Below are positions 46,618-59,890 of a stretch of DNA of 64,000 nucleotides, piece by piece. The notes under the pieces were generated by a model, which ran no database searches, was not told the DNA's origin, and saw only the letters and a program-made list of their open reading frames with translations. How positions within the stretch are numbered: position 1 is the stretch's first letter; each line of letters begins with the position of its first letter. Made by a program: the position numbers and the translations under genes. The stretch lies in contig JBLDXI010000003.1 in the NCBI GenBank assembly GCA_047495785.1, positions 496,001-560,000 of the forward strand, read 5' to 3'. This stretch comes from Lepidodermella squamata. Lineage: Eukaryota > Gastrotricha.

Positions 46618-47081
46618 GAACGAGATGAATGACATCTGAGCTGCTACTTCTAGTTCAACAACTGAATACAGGAGAATCATCTCTCATTACGGACGAAAAA
46701 ACACGAGCAGATTTAATTATGAATTCGCGCTATAGATCTGCTTCTTCGGTTACCATGTTTAACGATTGAGATTTGAACTAAATGTGATTTGAACTGAAAG
46801 CCTGAACGCCGGAGACGCAGCAAGTTTTCAGCTTTAGCTCGGGGTTGCTCCGGGGAAGTTTGCAACATTTTAATAGATAATTGCATTCATCGCCTCAGCC
46901 TAATCTCAAATAGAACCACGGGATTTGCTGATAAGCGATGTAAGAAAAGATGAACAGCGCGAAAACTCCCCTGATATTTATTTTCGCCTTCTGATGCTCA
47001 ATTTCTCAACATCTGGCGCCTGGCTCACATGGTGTTTGCAGCATAGGCAATAGTATCTTAGAAGCTATCTGACGCTGAATC

Positions 47082-47960
47082 ATGGCTGGAGTTAACTTCC
47101 GATTACTAGAGGCCTGCTACGAAGGGCGAATCGATCAAGTCGAAGCTCTTCTACTCTCTGGCGAGTGCGATGCCAACAACCCCGCTAGTGAATCGGACCT
47201 CGAAAGTTCTGGCGATGGTGTGACGCCTCTTATCATCGCTTGCGAGCAAAATAACTTGGAACTAGCCAAACTCCTCATCACAAAATTCAACGCCGACCCC
47301 AATCGAATTACTTCATCTCACAATGTTGCGTTACATTTCGCGATTGAACACAGTAATTATGAGATGATGAAAGTTTTGTGCGAAGCTGGGGCTAATGTGA
47401 ATCTAGGCGCTGAGCCGCCTTTGATGCTGCTTTGCTGGCAGGGTGGCACCCCGGAAATGATGGAATTGCTGCTGAAACATGGCGCTGATGTTAACAGCTC
47501 CAATTCCGTTGGTTGGTCGCCGATCAAAATCGTTCTATGGCACAATCAAATTCAGGAATTTCCACATTACCCATTCTACGATTTTTTCACACTCCTCAGT
47601 GATTTCGGAGCTACCACTCGGATTTCTACGGCTACAATTCGTGATATCGACATTTTAGAAGGCGCTGTTGTTAGGATCTGGAGTGATAAGGAGCAAATTA
47701 GCGATCGCGATTACAAGGCTTTGCTGGTTAATGCATACCAATTGATGTCTTTCAGCCCTGATTTGTGGGCAGATGAGCCGACGTCAGAAGCTTGCAAGTT
47801 GCTGCGTGAGTTACACCCACTTCGCCTCCAAGATATTGTGAGGATTGTTCTCCTGCGAAATCTGCCTGTGGGATATGAGAAAAGGCCGAGAGCTATCAAG
47901 GATCTGGGTGAAATACTACCGCCTAGTTTGCTCTACTTTCTATGCTTTTTGAAATCGTGA
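47082..47960 (+). CDS. ankyrin-repeat and SOCS-box protein (ASB-like), intronless
   Basis: A 292-residue single-exon ORF. Ankyrin repeats cover about residues 3-150: FRLLEACYEGRIDQVEALLL, VTPLIIACEQNNLELAKLLI, NVALHFAIEHSNYEMMKVLC, PEMMELLLKHGADVNSSNSV. The C-terminal 40 residues (LQDIVRIVLLRNLPVGYEKR, then LPPSLLYFL) match the SOCS-box layout, though the usual CR is IV here. The paralogue at 14349 shares the VGY...LPP end. The likely role is a substrate adaptor of a Cullin-5 ubiquitin ligase (inferred from family). Confidence 0.78.
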   Translation: MAGVNFRLLEACYEGRIDQVEALLLSGECDANNPASESDLESSGDGVTPLIIACEQNNLELAKLLITKFNADPNRITSSHNVALHFAIEHSNYEMMKVLCEAGANVNLGAEPPLMLLCWQGGTPEMMELLLKHGADVNSSNSVGWSPIKIVLWHNQIQEFPHYPFYDFFTLLSDFGATTRISTATIRDIDILEGAVVRIWSDKEQISDRDYKALLVNAYQLMSFSPDLWADEPTSEACKLLRELHPLRLQDIVRIVLLRNLPVGYEKRPRAIKDLGEILPPSLLYFLCFLKS

Positions 47961-48539
47961 TTCCAATTGATGAGTAAATAAATTGTGACGTCTCTTTCTC
48001 TGTTTAGTTCGCTTGACGATTTTCAGGGTCTCCTCCTCCGTGAAGAATGACTTTTCCCTTTTTAACAAGGAATCGCAGTACCTCCGAACCCCAGCAACGA
48101 TAGGGCGCTTGCTCGAGATTGGGAAACTCCTGGTTAATTTTGGTCGATAAAGTGTACAGTAAATGTTACAGTTTTTGCGCAGATTTTCTCCAACCCCCTC
48201 GGAAAAGTCATGGGAGTTTAAGAGTGTAGCCATATCCATCGTCGCTCATCGCTACAATTGTTGTCCAAGATTCTATCCTAGCTCCCAGCGTTACTCGTTA
48301 CTCACTCAATTTTCCAAGCGTTTGCAACTCTTTTTCTCAACTCCTACTGAAGTTTATGCTGACCAAGTAAACGGAGAATTGATGAATTGGAACACAGCGC
48401 TTTTATTCCCCGCAATGAATTCTCCACAAAAAGATAAAACATTTTTCCAGCAGTAACAAACAGTCACTGGTCTTCAGCAGGAAACTATTTACGACGATAA
48501 ATAATATTAAAATTCTTTTTTGAGAAGCATCCACATTGT
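47961..48539. other. right end of duplication unit 1
   Basis: About 580 bp between the ankyrin/SOCS gene and the junction at 48540. A minus-strand ORF (47940-48239) with RPIVAGVRRYCDSLLKREKS and a Lys/Arg-rich end may be an exon of an unseen gene, but nothing supports it beyond openness. Confidence 0.35.
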
Positions 48540-48916
48540 GGGAAAGTGGACTCTCTCAAAAAGGATAGAGGTGAGATGGAAGTAAGAAGGAAGGGTAGTA
48601 ATAATCCTTCTGCACCAATCGCCGCAGTGTTTTCAGTGAAATTCAGGGTTTAAGAGGTTCGCAATTATTGAAAGACTAGTTAAATTAAATAGAGGAATGA
48701 GGGGGGTATCGTACCCCCAGTTCGGCAGCGCAAAGAGGAAAAACCCCCAAAAAACCACAGGGGGGACCTTTTGGCCGAAAATTGGGGCCCGAAAATACCC
48801 CCTAGTTCTAGGATCCCTTCGCACACTGGCAGGTCAAACCCCGGTCAACCGCGTCGGTACACCAAATGCCGGTGGGTGACGTGGATGTGGATTGGGTCGA
48901 CCAGTTGCAACCTCGG

Positions 48917-49119
48917 GGGCTCAACTGAAGGTTACACTATCGACTTTTACCCTTTCAATCTTCGATTGTTGCCAGCCTTCGGCGGAAAGATGTTGCCGGA
49001 AGATGAATAATTGCGCATTCCATGTGCCCAGGTCGAAGGTTCTGCTATTAGTAATGCTGATGTCGATGTATCAAGGTCAAAAAATGATACCAAGATATTT
49101 CACGTTTTTATAAATGTTA
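48917..49119 (+). pseudogene. SGNH-hydrolase 3' fragment, unit 2 copy
   Basis: Identical to 32111-32313, with the same stops. Confidence 0.65.
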
Positions 49120-49331
49120 GCAAATGGGAAGCAAATAAAATGCATATCTTTTTTACCCTGCAGTTTATTAACAGAGCAGGCATTTTCACGAGGCGTTAAC
49201 AAGCGCCTGAGTATCTATAGGGAGGCGTGCAAAGATTGCCGTTTGAATTTTCCACTTGTTTCAAGCCAAGAAAAAATATACATTTTATCGGTTATCCTTT
49301 ATCAAAGTTTGAACAAGTAATATGCGCAACG

Positions 49332-50999
49332 TCACTTTAAAATATTCGGCAGCGGGCTAACAGTATTTGTTTGCTGAGCTATTTGCGCTGCAACAGACAG
49401 AAACCCTCTCCGGATGTGTAAAGTGAGGTCGTAGCATTTCGAAAACAACTCCATCTTGCGGCATGTCTCCTCCGCATCGCCTGTTGACTCAGATGACCAC
49501 AACATGAGCAGCGCCTGGTACATCTGCTTCTGTAAAGGAACAATCCGACCAGCTATCGATGCGTCATCAACTGAAAGAAACAATCGTGAAGCTTAAAGAA
49601 AACTTGAAGAAAGGTGGATGAATTACCATGAAAGAATAAGATTCCTAGAATGAGCGAACTCTCAATGAAGGAAGGATTCAATTGAGCGAGACAATCAGCC
49701 AACCGGCTACACGCGACGAAAGTTGACTAAAGGAGAAATTTAAGAAAAATCTGTCATTTTCCCTCCTAGAACGCACTGTTTCGAAACCTTGATTCTGATC
49801 TGAATGCTGAGCCTCTAAAACTTGTTTAAAATTTTTGTCGGTGATATATGTGAGGGAGAATCCTAGGGACATTGGACATTCATTTGAGTTTTGAGTAATT
49901 CAGAATCTAAATTCCAATACTGAAGGCATAGAAAGTGGGGTGCTCGAAATCTGCCTGAAATAAGCTAGGCGAATGGACGATTTGGGCCAGTTTTGGTACA
50001 GCCTTAAAGGTGATAGATACAGACAAACGGATTTCAAAATCGCGATCAGGGCCTTCGTAAACCCCTAGAAATGCCGTCAAATATTTTTCTTACTGCAGAT
50101 AAAAAATTCTTTAAGAAAAAGACAAAAGCTTACTTTCAGCATCGGGTAAGATTGAAGGGTTAGTGTCGAAAGCTCGTTAGACAGGCCGAGGGTTGAAGGA
50201 GGGCTCCCGTTAGGCAGGCTGTTGAAGAGAGCTGTCACGTGTATCACGCTTGTCGATCTAATCGCATCCAATTCTGCTTGCGAGAGACAAAGTCGCTCTA
50301 TTCCTATGCAAAACTAACACTTTGCGGGAAGGGTTTGATGACAGACATGGACATTCCAACCTTTGAAAAAAGTGCCATATTCTTCACATATCTTTGACTC
50401 GAATGCGAGTTGTTCGATGCCAAGTTTGATCACAGTTTCCATGTCATTGATATCAGAAGTAGGTCTTTTCAGCGGTACTGATTCAAGGCCGTGAAGAAGA
50501 GTAAACGCATTCGCTGTGCACAACATCATAGCTTCAGCGCTAGATCTGTGATTAGTCTGCGGGTTCGAGATAATTTCAGGAGAAGGCAGTCGGACGCTAC
50601 TACCATTGTTAGAATTCATCGCTAGAGAATCTTCATTCGACGTGCTCGGATTTGTTATCTTTTCGCCAGTTGGCTTTGTCATGTATTTACCTAAAATAAT
50701 GAGAAAATGATTGATAGAGGAGGCAGGGATTTATACTCACTTTGTAATCCAGCGGCCAAGCATTTGTCGAAACGGCATCTCTTACACATTTGTCCCTTCA
50801 AGTGACTGGCTAATTTGCAAGGTGAACGCTTTTCTTGGTGGCCTCCGTCGGCGTCTTGCAAACAGACTAGCACATGAGGTTTTTCGCAGTTGCGCCTGAA
50901 GAATTTCTGACACGCCTCGCATGTTGAAGGCTGGTAGTCTCTACGCCTAGGAACGATAGAGGTACAAACTCTACACAGCGCACCGTCGATAGGAGGCAT
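49332..50999 (-). CDS. divergent nuclear receptor B, unit 2 copy
   Basis: Same five exons as at 32526-34193, shifted by 16806: 50999-50741, 50690-50361, 50303-50134, 49726-49627 and 49570-49332. I see no coding difference, so the two copies would make the same 365-residue protein. Confidence 0.8.
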
Positions 51000-51202
51000 T
51001 TATTCACGAGGTAAAAATGTGTTTCTAATGCAAGCATATGAGGCGCGACGCCCTGCAAAAAATCGATGAAACAAGAGTATTGATGAATGACATCTGAGCT
51101 GCCTCTAGTACGATGCCGCTAGGTCAACAGCAGAAAAAGTGGAAATAATCGTTTCGTATTAAGGCTGAAAATAGGAACGTCGTATTTGTTACGAATGTGC
51201 GT

Positions 51203-51389
51203 TATATCGTTAGCGGCGCGCCAAAACAACCACTTTACTATTTATAGATTTTAAATGGATAGTACGATCGAGAGTAGAAAAAAATCAGTGCTCAAATGGC
51301 CTATCGTACTTTATCATTACGTTCGGCGACTTCAAGTACGATCGAATGAATCATCTAAGTGGCTGTTTTGTCGCGCCGCTAACGATATA
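51203..51389. mobile_element. TA-flanked MITE, unit 2 copy
   Basis: Same as 34397-34583. Its presence at the same place in both units shows it was inserted before the duplication. Confidence 0.7.
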
Positions 51390-53602
51390 TCATTATGAAC
51401 AGCCAGGGCAGCCAATGCATCATCTAATTATGCTTCAACCTGAGCTACCAGCTTAAAAAACTAATTAATTAATTAATTAATCAATTGTTTGAATCCAATT
51501 ACGATATTTCTAGCTAGTTGCATTTTCTCGACACATGTACGCTAATTTCAAATTGAATTCCAAAAACCCTACTTGGAAATCTTGTAAACAATTTGAAGTC
51601 GAATTTGATGAACTTTTCTTTGTTCGGGTAGCTGCTTCGTCGCCTCGCCTTGGAGTTTGACATTGTGGGGATTGTATTTCTTCTATGGGAAGGATATTTC
51701 TACGCTTTCACGCCAGAGCAGCTTCCTTGATTAGTTGAATATTGGATTGGTGTTCAGTCTACTTTCTGAGGGCAATGCAATGTAAAGGCCTTCCAAACCT
51801 CTGCTTGAAACTGGCCGGAATCATCTAGGTGTGACTCCAATGAAAGACAATCGGCTCTTTTGGCTGGTTAGTTAGTCGTCATAAAAATATTCTGTGCAGT
51901 CCAAATAGTTTGTCAAACATCTACCGTAAAAAGTGGATTAGCAACTGTTGCTGGTGAAAACATCACCGTTTACCTCACGGGCACAGAATTAATCAGATTA
52001 TCTCGGTTTCTTAAGTGAAAATGATAGCAATAACCCCATATTATACGAATGCAAAAGGATTCGCTGTTCGCTAACCAAAAAGTCGCTGTTAACAAATTAT
52101 TCATGACTTTCAGAGAAAGCAGTAATCGACATCAAGCACAACCGTGTCTCTTGTGTTCTTTCTCCTTAGAACCACTCACCGGCTTGAAATTCTAATTTGA
52201 TAAACTTGTAGGTGACTTGTAGAACTTGTAGAAAACCTGGAATATGGGCTTGTTTACATCCATCCCTCGGGGCTAATAGTAAATGGACTCGAAACTTCCT
52301 ATCTTCTTCTTGCAAAATTCTTCGGATTGCAAAAAACTGCTTATTGATCGCGCGATTTCGCGGTGACTGCAAAAAATGGCCGATTAATAATTATTTCAAA
52401 TAAAAAAGCAGCATCTAGCCATTACGCGCAGTAATTTTATTCGTGTCCCTTTTGCTCCTCAGTTTTACGAAATTTCTCATGTTTGAAGACATTTTTTCAA
52501 CATATTTTGGAAAGCTTGGTTAATAACGACTGAACGACTGTAAACACTTTTAAACACTTGAAGTCATGTTTAAAAACAGGCTTCTCTGCATTTTGAATGG
52601 CTTTAATTCACCGGTTTATGATTCATCCGCTATCGTCACCCTCCCCTAAACCTTTGTGGTAAAACGGTTCCTCTTGTTGTGCGAATATTACCATCACAAG
52701 CCAACAATGAACCAGCGGAGGAGGAAAAATAAAACTTTTCATTGTTTCATTGTTTCATCCGCTATACTAGGCTTCACGCTGTCTTTACTACCTATTAGTT
52801 TATTTTAATTTTTTCCATGTAAATCATGGGATTTCTCCTCGTTGAATGCTGTTCACGTTAATTTTTACCAGCCGTGTTTAGTTTTTTTATTCAGCTTTCG
52901 AATTGTTTGCATATATTTTTTGCTTCATAATGGGCGATGGCTACGTTGTGCTTGCTAAAAAATAGAGCAGCTTCATTCATTTTTTTGCGAGCAAAAAATC
53001 ACTTTGATAGCGTAATTTTTTGCAATCCGAACAATTTTTATGAGTGTCGAGTCCCAAGTCCATTTCCAGGTGATAGATGACAAGTAAAAGCAGCTTTTGA
53101 CGTGACTGTAGAGACAGAAGCATAGGACTTGTTACTTGTCACCCGGCACCTTGAAATGTATGCAAACAAGGTCAAATCCGAGCATTTCAACGAGGCCAAC
53201 GATATGTCCACCAGACGTTTCAAGAAAATTGGAGGCGTGGTAATTTGGGATAAATTGGGTTAAAATCTCCACCTGGAATGACTTGTCAGTTCCGCTCAGT
53301 TTGCTGTTATTATGAGGGATACAGTGGAATCATTACCGAATTATTGAATTCATTACCAAACATAATTGAGTTCCAAATCTCAAATTTTAAGACGCAGCCT
53401 TCAACTATAACCATAACCAGTTAAATTACGAATAATTTGGTTAGGTATTGAATTAAATGAAATTGGGTACTGGCGTATTGTACTGTATTCTCATTAATCA
53501 TTTCAGGAAACGAAAAAATGCTATGTGTATGTGGTGTGTAAAATCTCTCTTTTTCTCCCATGTGATCTTCAAACTTGTTATTAAATTTTAGATAATGATA
53601 TA

Positions 53603-55204
53603 ATGAAAATTCCAAAACAGATATATTCGAATACAGCAGCTATCGCGGCTGTATGCTTATTAATTATGGAGGCCTCCCTGTTATTCACCAGCACAGAAGT
53701 ATTCCGGTTATTGCCGTTGTCAAGCAGCCTACCCTCTGCCACAGCCAAATGCCTTGCGAGCATCGTCGAATCGCCTTTCCGCTCGGCTTACAGCCAATTT
53801 TATGCCACTTCTTCCTCGATTATTCGCTTCAGTGATGTCAGCAACTTGCAACGAGCTTTCGTGCGACTGTTCAACAGCACATCGCATCGGAAATTGCGAC
53901 TGGTAATCGTCGGTGAATCTTCGTCTGTTCCGCATCCCACTTCTATAGTGAGTTGAAACTTGGGTTTTTATTTTGTATCGGATGACAAGTGTGGCTTTTC
54001 ATGATAGGAATCTGCTTTTCTCATGCTGTGCGATTGGTTGAACACCACACTATCGAAAAATGGACGCGAAGCTGAGTGTGAAAATTGGGCAGTTGGTGCA
54101 ACCCCCAGGTTACTTCTAGTTCGACTCAGCTTATAGGTTCAGTTTTAAGCACATAAATTGCAGCCTCTTCTACGCATACTGCCATGCCGCAATGTTCGAC
54201 GTTCGAAATTTTGACATTGTCCTAATTCAAGAATCTTGGAATTGGGAGCAGCACTATACGAATCCGAACGAAAGTCACCTTGGCATTCTAATAGACTCGC
54301 TACGCCGCGCCAACCCAGCGATTCAAGTCATCGTTTTTGATTTCCCAGATACGCGTTTGATTAGTGATCCAATTCCAGAATCTGCAAACTACGTCACGAA
54401 TGCAGCTGTTGCCGCAGAGTATGATGTGCCCTTGATCGGTGGAATAGGCTTACTATCGAATGCTGCGAACTGGTCACAAGAAGTTGCCATGCATCAGGCA
54501 GATTTCATCGGTAATTTAAATCTATAGAATTCCAAGTAAATTGTCTCTTGAATTTCGCAGGTTACTACCTCTCAGCAGATGCTTTCCACCCCGGGAACCG
54601 AACTCATTCTGTTATGGCAGAGTACTTGGTCAATTTCTTCAAGCAATCTCTCATCCAATTACTCGAATTGAATGAACTTCCGACTTTGAGCCAGCCAATC
54701 ATTAGGACAAACTATCTTTCCGACTGCTTTCTGACTTACGCAAGTCACGAAGGCCGCGACAGCAGGAGCTTGGGGCAGAATGCTTCACTCCGTTATGATT
54801 GGCTGTCCTATCAATCTTTGTCGCCCGGGGAACAACTGAAGATTTCGCTGTCGAATTTCACCCGTCCAATCTTTGATTGTTGCCAGCATTCGGCAAATAA
54901 ATGTTGCTATCTACCTAGATTCGCTATTTCACATCGCTCCCATTCGAATCAAGGCTCTTCTGTTGTTGTGATTGCTGCGAGGATTTCCTTGGCAAACGGT
55001 TCAGCTTTCTCGAGGAATTATACTATTTCTGCTCAAGGCACAAATCACTTTGTATCTGCGCCGCCTGAAGATGAATATTTGAGAGTTCCGTGTGCCCAGG
55101 TGGAAGGTTCTGCCATTAGGATGGCTGATGTCGATGTGTCGAGCTCGAAAAATGATACCACGACATTTCAAGTTTTCAGCCTGATTGCGCTTTATAAATG
55201 TTGA
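53603..55204 (+). CDS. membrane-anchored SGNH/GDSL-hydrolase-like protein, unit 2 copy
   Basis: Exons 53603-53947, 54150-54510 and 54561-55204 encode the same 449 residues as the gene at 36797, including GES, the DAFHP...H block and the Cys-rich tail. No differences seen. Confidence 0.65.
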
Positions 55205-55535
55205 CGAAAGTGACAAATAAAACACAGCTTTTTTAAGCGCCGCCGTTATTGGGAATTGAGGACAAACTAGCACACTAAAAGTTATCCCGCTTCATTTTTG
55301 AAAATGTAGACATTTGATTGAATTTGATTGAATACTTGGCCCTAGGCCATACTTTTTTAGGGTATCGAAACCCTGAATTTCATGCTCCACCTTTAGGAAA
55401 TTTCTTTCTCAACTAAATTACCCCGAATGACGAGGTTCAGGTTTCAGGTGGAAACTTTCCGCTCATCTAGCCCAAATGGCAGACAAATAAACCTTTCATT
55501 TTTTAATAAAGCTTGACCAACTTGGTAGCACAATG

Positions 55536-57292
55536 TCACTTTAAAGGTAAAATATTCGACAACGGGCTGAACGCATTTGTTTGCTGAGATAATTCTGCTG
55601 CCACTGACAGAAACCCTCTCCGAATTTGTATAGTGAGGTCGTAGCATTTCGAAAACAATTCCATCTTCCGGCAGGTCTCCTCCGCATCGCCTGTCGACCC
55701 AGAGGACCATAGCATGAGCAGCGCCTGGCACATCTGCTTCTGTAAACGAACAATTCGACCAGCTATCGCTGATTCATCAACTAGAAGAAACAATCTGAAG
55801 CTTATATAGAGAACTCGAATTAAGTCGAGGAATTACCATGAAAATATAAGATTCCCAGAATGAGCGAGCTCTCAATGAAGGACGGATTCATTTGAGCGAG
55901 ACAATCCGCCAACCGGCTACATGCGTCAAAGGTTGACTGAAGGAGAAACATATTTACACAAATCGTCGCTGTTCTTCTCTTCATAGAACGCGCTATTAAA
56001 GCTATTAAAACAAGGAGCAGGAATTGAAAAACCCCATTACTTCAACATTCCCTCATGCGAAGAATATCTACTGCCAAAATGGTTATAATGGCCATAACTG
56101 ACGTCTGACGTCACACCTCATCGATACATTTTGTGCAAAATTGGCCCATGCAAACCATATGATTGACCTAACCATCACAATTCATCCATTTTTGAGAATA
56201 ATTATAATAAAAGTTCGGAGTTCCCAACATTGGGATAAGGCCTTATAGACATCAAGGGGGTAGTAAACTTATACGGGATTTCTTTAACAACACAGGCTAC
56301 CGTTCTACAAGACCGTTCAGGTCTTTAGGAAAACGAAATCGGCTTATACGGGATTTCTTTAACAACACAGGCTACCGGCTACAAGACCGTTCAGGTCTTT
56401 AGGAAAACGAAATCGGCTTACTTTTAACATCGGTAGAGATTGAAGTGTAAGTGTCGAAAGCTCATTAGACATGCCGAGTGTTGAAGGAGGACTCCCGTTT
56501 GGCAGGCTATTGAAGAGCGCCTTCACATGAACTACGCTTGTCGATCTGATTGCGTCTAATTCTTCTTGCGTTAGACATAGTGGCTCTATTCCTATATAGA
56601 AAACAACACTTTGCCGGGAAGATTTTACCATTACAATTTCAACCTTTGAAAAATTTGCCGTATTCTTCACATATCGATGACTCGAATACCATTTGTTCAA
56701 GGCCCAGCTTAATCAAAGTTTCAATGTCATTGATAACCGCAGTGGGTCTTTTCAGCGGTACCGATTCAAGACCGTGAAGAAGCGTGAAAGCATTCGCTGC
56801 CAACAACATCGTATTTTCAGCTCTAGATCCTCGGTTAGTTTGAGGGTTCGAGGTTATTTCAGGATATGAAAGTCGAACCCCACTACCATCATTCGAATTC
56901 GTCGTTAGAGAATCAGAGGTCGACGTGCTTAACTTCCTTTTCTTTTTGCCATGTTCTTTCGTCATGAATTTACCTAAAACATTGAGAAAATGATCGATTG
57001 GGGGAGAATAGGATTTCGGCTTACTTTGCATTCCAACAGCCAAGCATTTTTCGTAACGGCATCGTCTACACATTTGGCCTTTTAGATTACTGGCTAATCT
57101 GCAAGGCGAGCGCTTTTGCAGGTTGCATCCATTGGCGTCTCCTTGATTATGTTCACAGACTAGCACATGAGGTTTGTCGCAGTGGCGCCTGAAGAATTTC
57201 TGACATGCCTCGCATGTTGAAGGCTGGTAGTCTCTACGCCTAGGAACGACAGAAGTACAAATTCTACACAGAGCAGCGGTGACAGGGGGCAT
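55536..57292 (-). CDS. divergent nuclear receptor C, unit 2 copy
   Basis: Exons 57292-57025, 56973-56644, 56591-56422, 55936-55837 and 55780-55536. The AA insertion that separates the two units lies in the third intron (56153), so the protein is unchanged. The 75-bp tandem duplication is also present (56269-56417). Confidence 0.8.
56269..56417. repeat. 75-bp direct tandem duplication, unit 2 copy
   Basis: Same as 39461-39609, with the same TT/G difference between the two halves. Confidence 0.9.
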
Positions 57293-57998
57293 TTTTTACT
57301 CAAAACAAAAAAGGTGTTTATAATACAAGCATAAATGCAGCACTGTGGCGTGCGAGACCCTGCAAAAAATCGATTTAGCACGAGTACAATTATTAATGAA
57401 TTACATATAGTAAGTTGTAGGTTGACACTAGGTCATAAACAGAAAAAGGAGTATCATATCATATTACAATTGGAACAACGCGAATGTCATTTTTCAGTTA
57501 CTTCAACGATCAACTTTATAAGAAACGGAAATTTTTATACTAAGCTCACTTTATACTAATCATGACTTCCAAGTCGAGCACTCAACTATGGGATATTGTT
57601 GTTGAGTACAAGAAAAGTGGGCCTTTAACCTTTAAATTCGGCTTAAATCGCAAGGTAATCAGAGCGATGACCTAATTTAAAAAATGCACGCGTTTCCTTT
57701 TGCAATTTCTATGCCCAAATGAATGCATTGGATTATTAAATTGTAAGTAATTATAACCTGAGCCGTACTCTCCCTTCCTTACTATAAACTCTGTCGAGAT
57801 AAGGCCGACTCAGCCTTCTTCTAAGCTTCGCTGTTCGACGTCTACTTCGGCGGCTAATTCCATCGGTTCTTGGGGTCAAGAATCAACTTCATCTCGAAAA
57901 TAATGACCCGGTATGGTGGGATATCTTAATTTGCCTGAGCATAACAGTTGAATGGTATTCTAAGAAAAAGCAGTAGTTTGGCGGTTAAGTTTTATTAG

Positions 57999-59684
57999 TC
58001 ACTTTAATTTTAAAATGTTTGACAGCGAGCTGAACTCTTTTGTTTGTTGAGATACTTCAGCAGACACGGACAGAAACTCTCTTCGGATAAGTAGAGTGAG
58101 GTCGTAGCATTTCGAAAAAAGTTCCATTTTTCGACACATCTCTTCCGCATCGCCTGCTGACCCAGAGGACCATAACATGAGCAGCGCCTGGCACATTTGC
58201 TTCTGCAAACGATCCATCCGCCCAGCTATCGATGAATCATCAACTGAAATGAAAAAGTCTGGAAGCTTAAAGAGAACTTGAATGAAATCGGAAGAATTAC
58301 CATGAAAAAATAGGATTCCTAGAATGAGCGAGCTCTCGATGAAGGAAGGATTCAATTGAGCGAGACAGTCAGCCAACCGACCACAGGCGAGGAACGTTGG
58401 CTGGATAACAATACCATATAATGTTGAATCAAGCCCAAGTTGGACAAAATCTTCGTATTGTTATGTTCACTATTGACACACTCTCTAAGACCCTCATATG
58501 GGGTAGAAAATTTGGCAATCGTTTTTCCACACCACGCAATTCATAGTATTTACTGAGCTGATTGAATAAACATCTGCAAAAAACTGTGGGGCTCGGAATT
58601 TAGCAGTTAGTTTCTTGGAGAAAATATCGGGAATTAGGAATTCGAAATTCAAATACCGTTTTGCATCTTATCACCCCATGGAACACTGGATTTTCATTCA
58701 ATTCGAAGGCGGGCCTACTAGACTTCCTTTAGGTACTTATTTGCAGGATTTTTGCATAGTGCACAACTGCCGTGAGGTCTTGAAAAGGGCATCGAAGAAA
58801 AATGAAATAGCTTACTTTGAACATTGGGTAAGCCTGGAGTGCAAACTTCACAAGTTCGTTACACATGCCGAGGGTTGAAGGAGGACTCCCGTTTGGCAGG
58901 CTGTGAAAGAGCGCTTTCACATGGATTACGCTTGTCGATCTGATCGCATCCAGGTCTTCTTGTTTAAGGAAGCATGGATCTATTCCTTGAATGCGAAACC
59001 ACCTCTTTGTAAAGAATTTGATCGCAAGCTATGATATAACAACCTTTGAAAAATGTGCCGTATTCTTCACATATCATCAACTCGAATGCCATTTGTTCAA
59101 GGCCCAGCTTGATCATTGCTTCGATGTCATTGATATATGATTCAGTGGGTCTTTTCAGCGGTACTGATTCAAGGCCGTGTAGAAGCGTGAAGGCATTCGC
59201 TGTACAGAACATCATAGCTTCAGCTCTTGATCCTTGATTAGTTTGCGGGTTTGAGATTATTGCAGGTGACAGTTGAACGTCACTATCATCAACGGACGTC
59301 GTCGATATGGAATCATCATGCGACGTGCTTAGGTTCCTTTGCTTCTCGCCAGGTTTTTTTGTCATGAATTTACCTTGAAAAAATAGGTAAACAATTGATT
59401 TAGGAGAAGAAGAGATTTAGCTTACTTTGCAATCCAACAGCCAAGCATTTTTCGTAACGGCATCGCTTACACATTAGGCCCTTTAGATCGCTGGCTAATT
59501 TGCAAGGCGAACGCTTGTTTTCGCCCTCCTTGTCTCTATCTTTGGCACATACTAGCTCATTAGGCTTTTCGCAGTTGCGCCTAAAGAACTTTTGGCACGC
59601 CTCGCATGTTGATGGCTGGTAGTCTTTGCGTCTAGGAACTACAGAAGTACAAACTTTACACAGAGCAGTGTTGACAGGAGGCAT
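57999..59684 (-). CDS. divergent nuclear receptor D, unit 2 copy
   Basis: Exons 59684-59426, 59373-59044, 58985-58816, 58400-58301 and 58243-57999. It encodes the same 367 residues as the copy at 41191. Confidence 0.8.
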
Positions 59685-59890
59685 TTTTTACTCGCTGAAA
59701 AATTTGTTTGTAATACAGAGCTATACAGAGCGACACGCTGCAAAAAATCGATTTAGCATGTGTAAAAATACTAATGAATGGCATCCGAGCTAGTATACTA
59801 CTATAGGATGCGATTGGATTAACAACAGAAAAACAGGAATTATTATTGATGAAAAAATACGACCGTATTTTATTATGAATGTGCGTTATA

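Larger units (their letters stand above)
31734..48539. repeat. tandem duplication, unit 1 (16,806 bp)
   Basis: The sequence from GGGAAAGTGGACTCTCTC at 31734 starts again at 48540. All features downstream repeat at +16806, or +16808 after a 2-bp insertion. The base just before the two starts differs (C against T), which places the left edge. Contents: SGNH fragment, receptor genes B-E, an intact SGNH gene, two foldback elements and an ankyrin/SOCS gene. Confidence 0.95.

Noticed and set aside
47940-48239. Minus-strand ORF with a basic, helical C-terminal half next to the ankyrin/SOCS gene
   Set aside because: It overlaps the gene's 3' end, has no recognised domain and no start or splice support; openness alone is weak.
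48163-48456. 97-codon plus-strand ORF near the duplication junction
   Set aside because: No motif or signal sequence, and it overlaps the opposite ORF; most likely chance.
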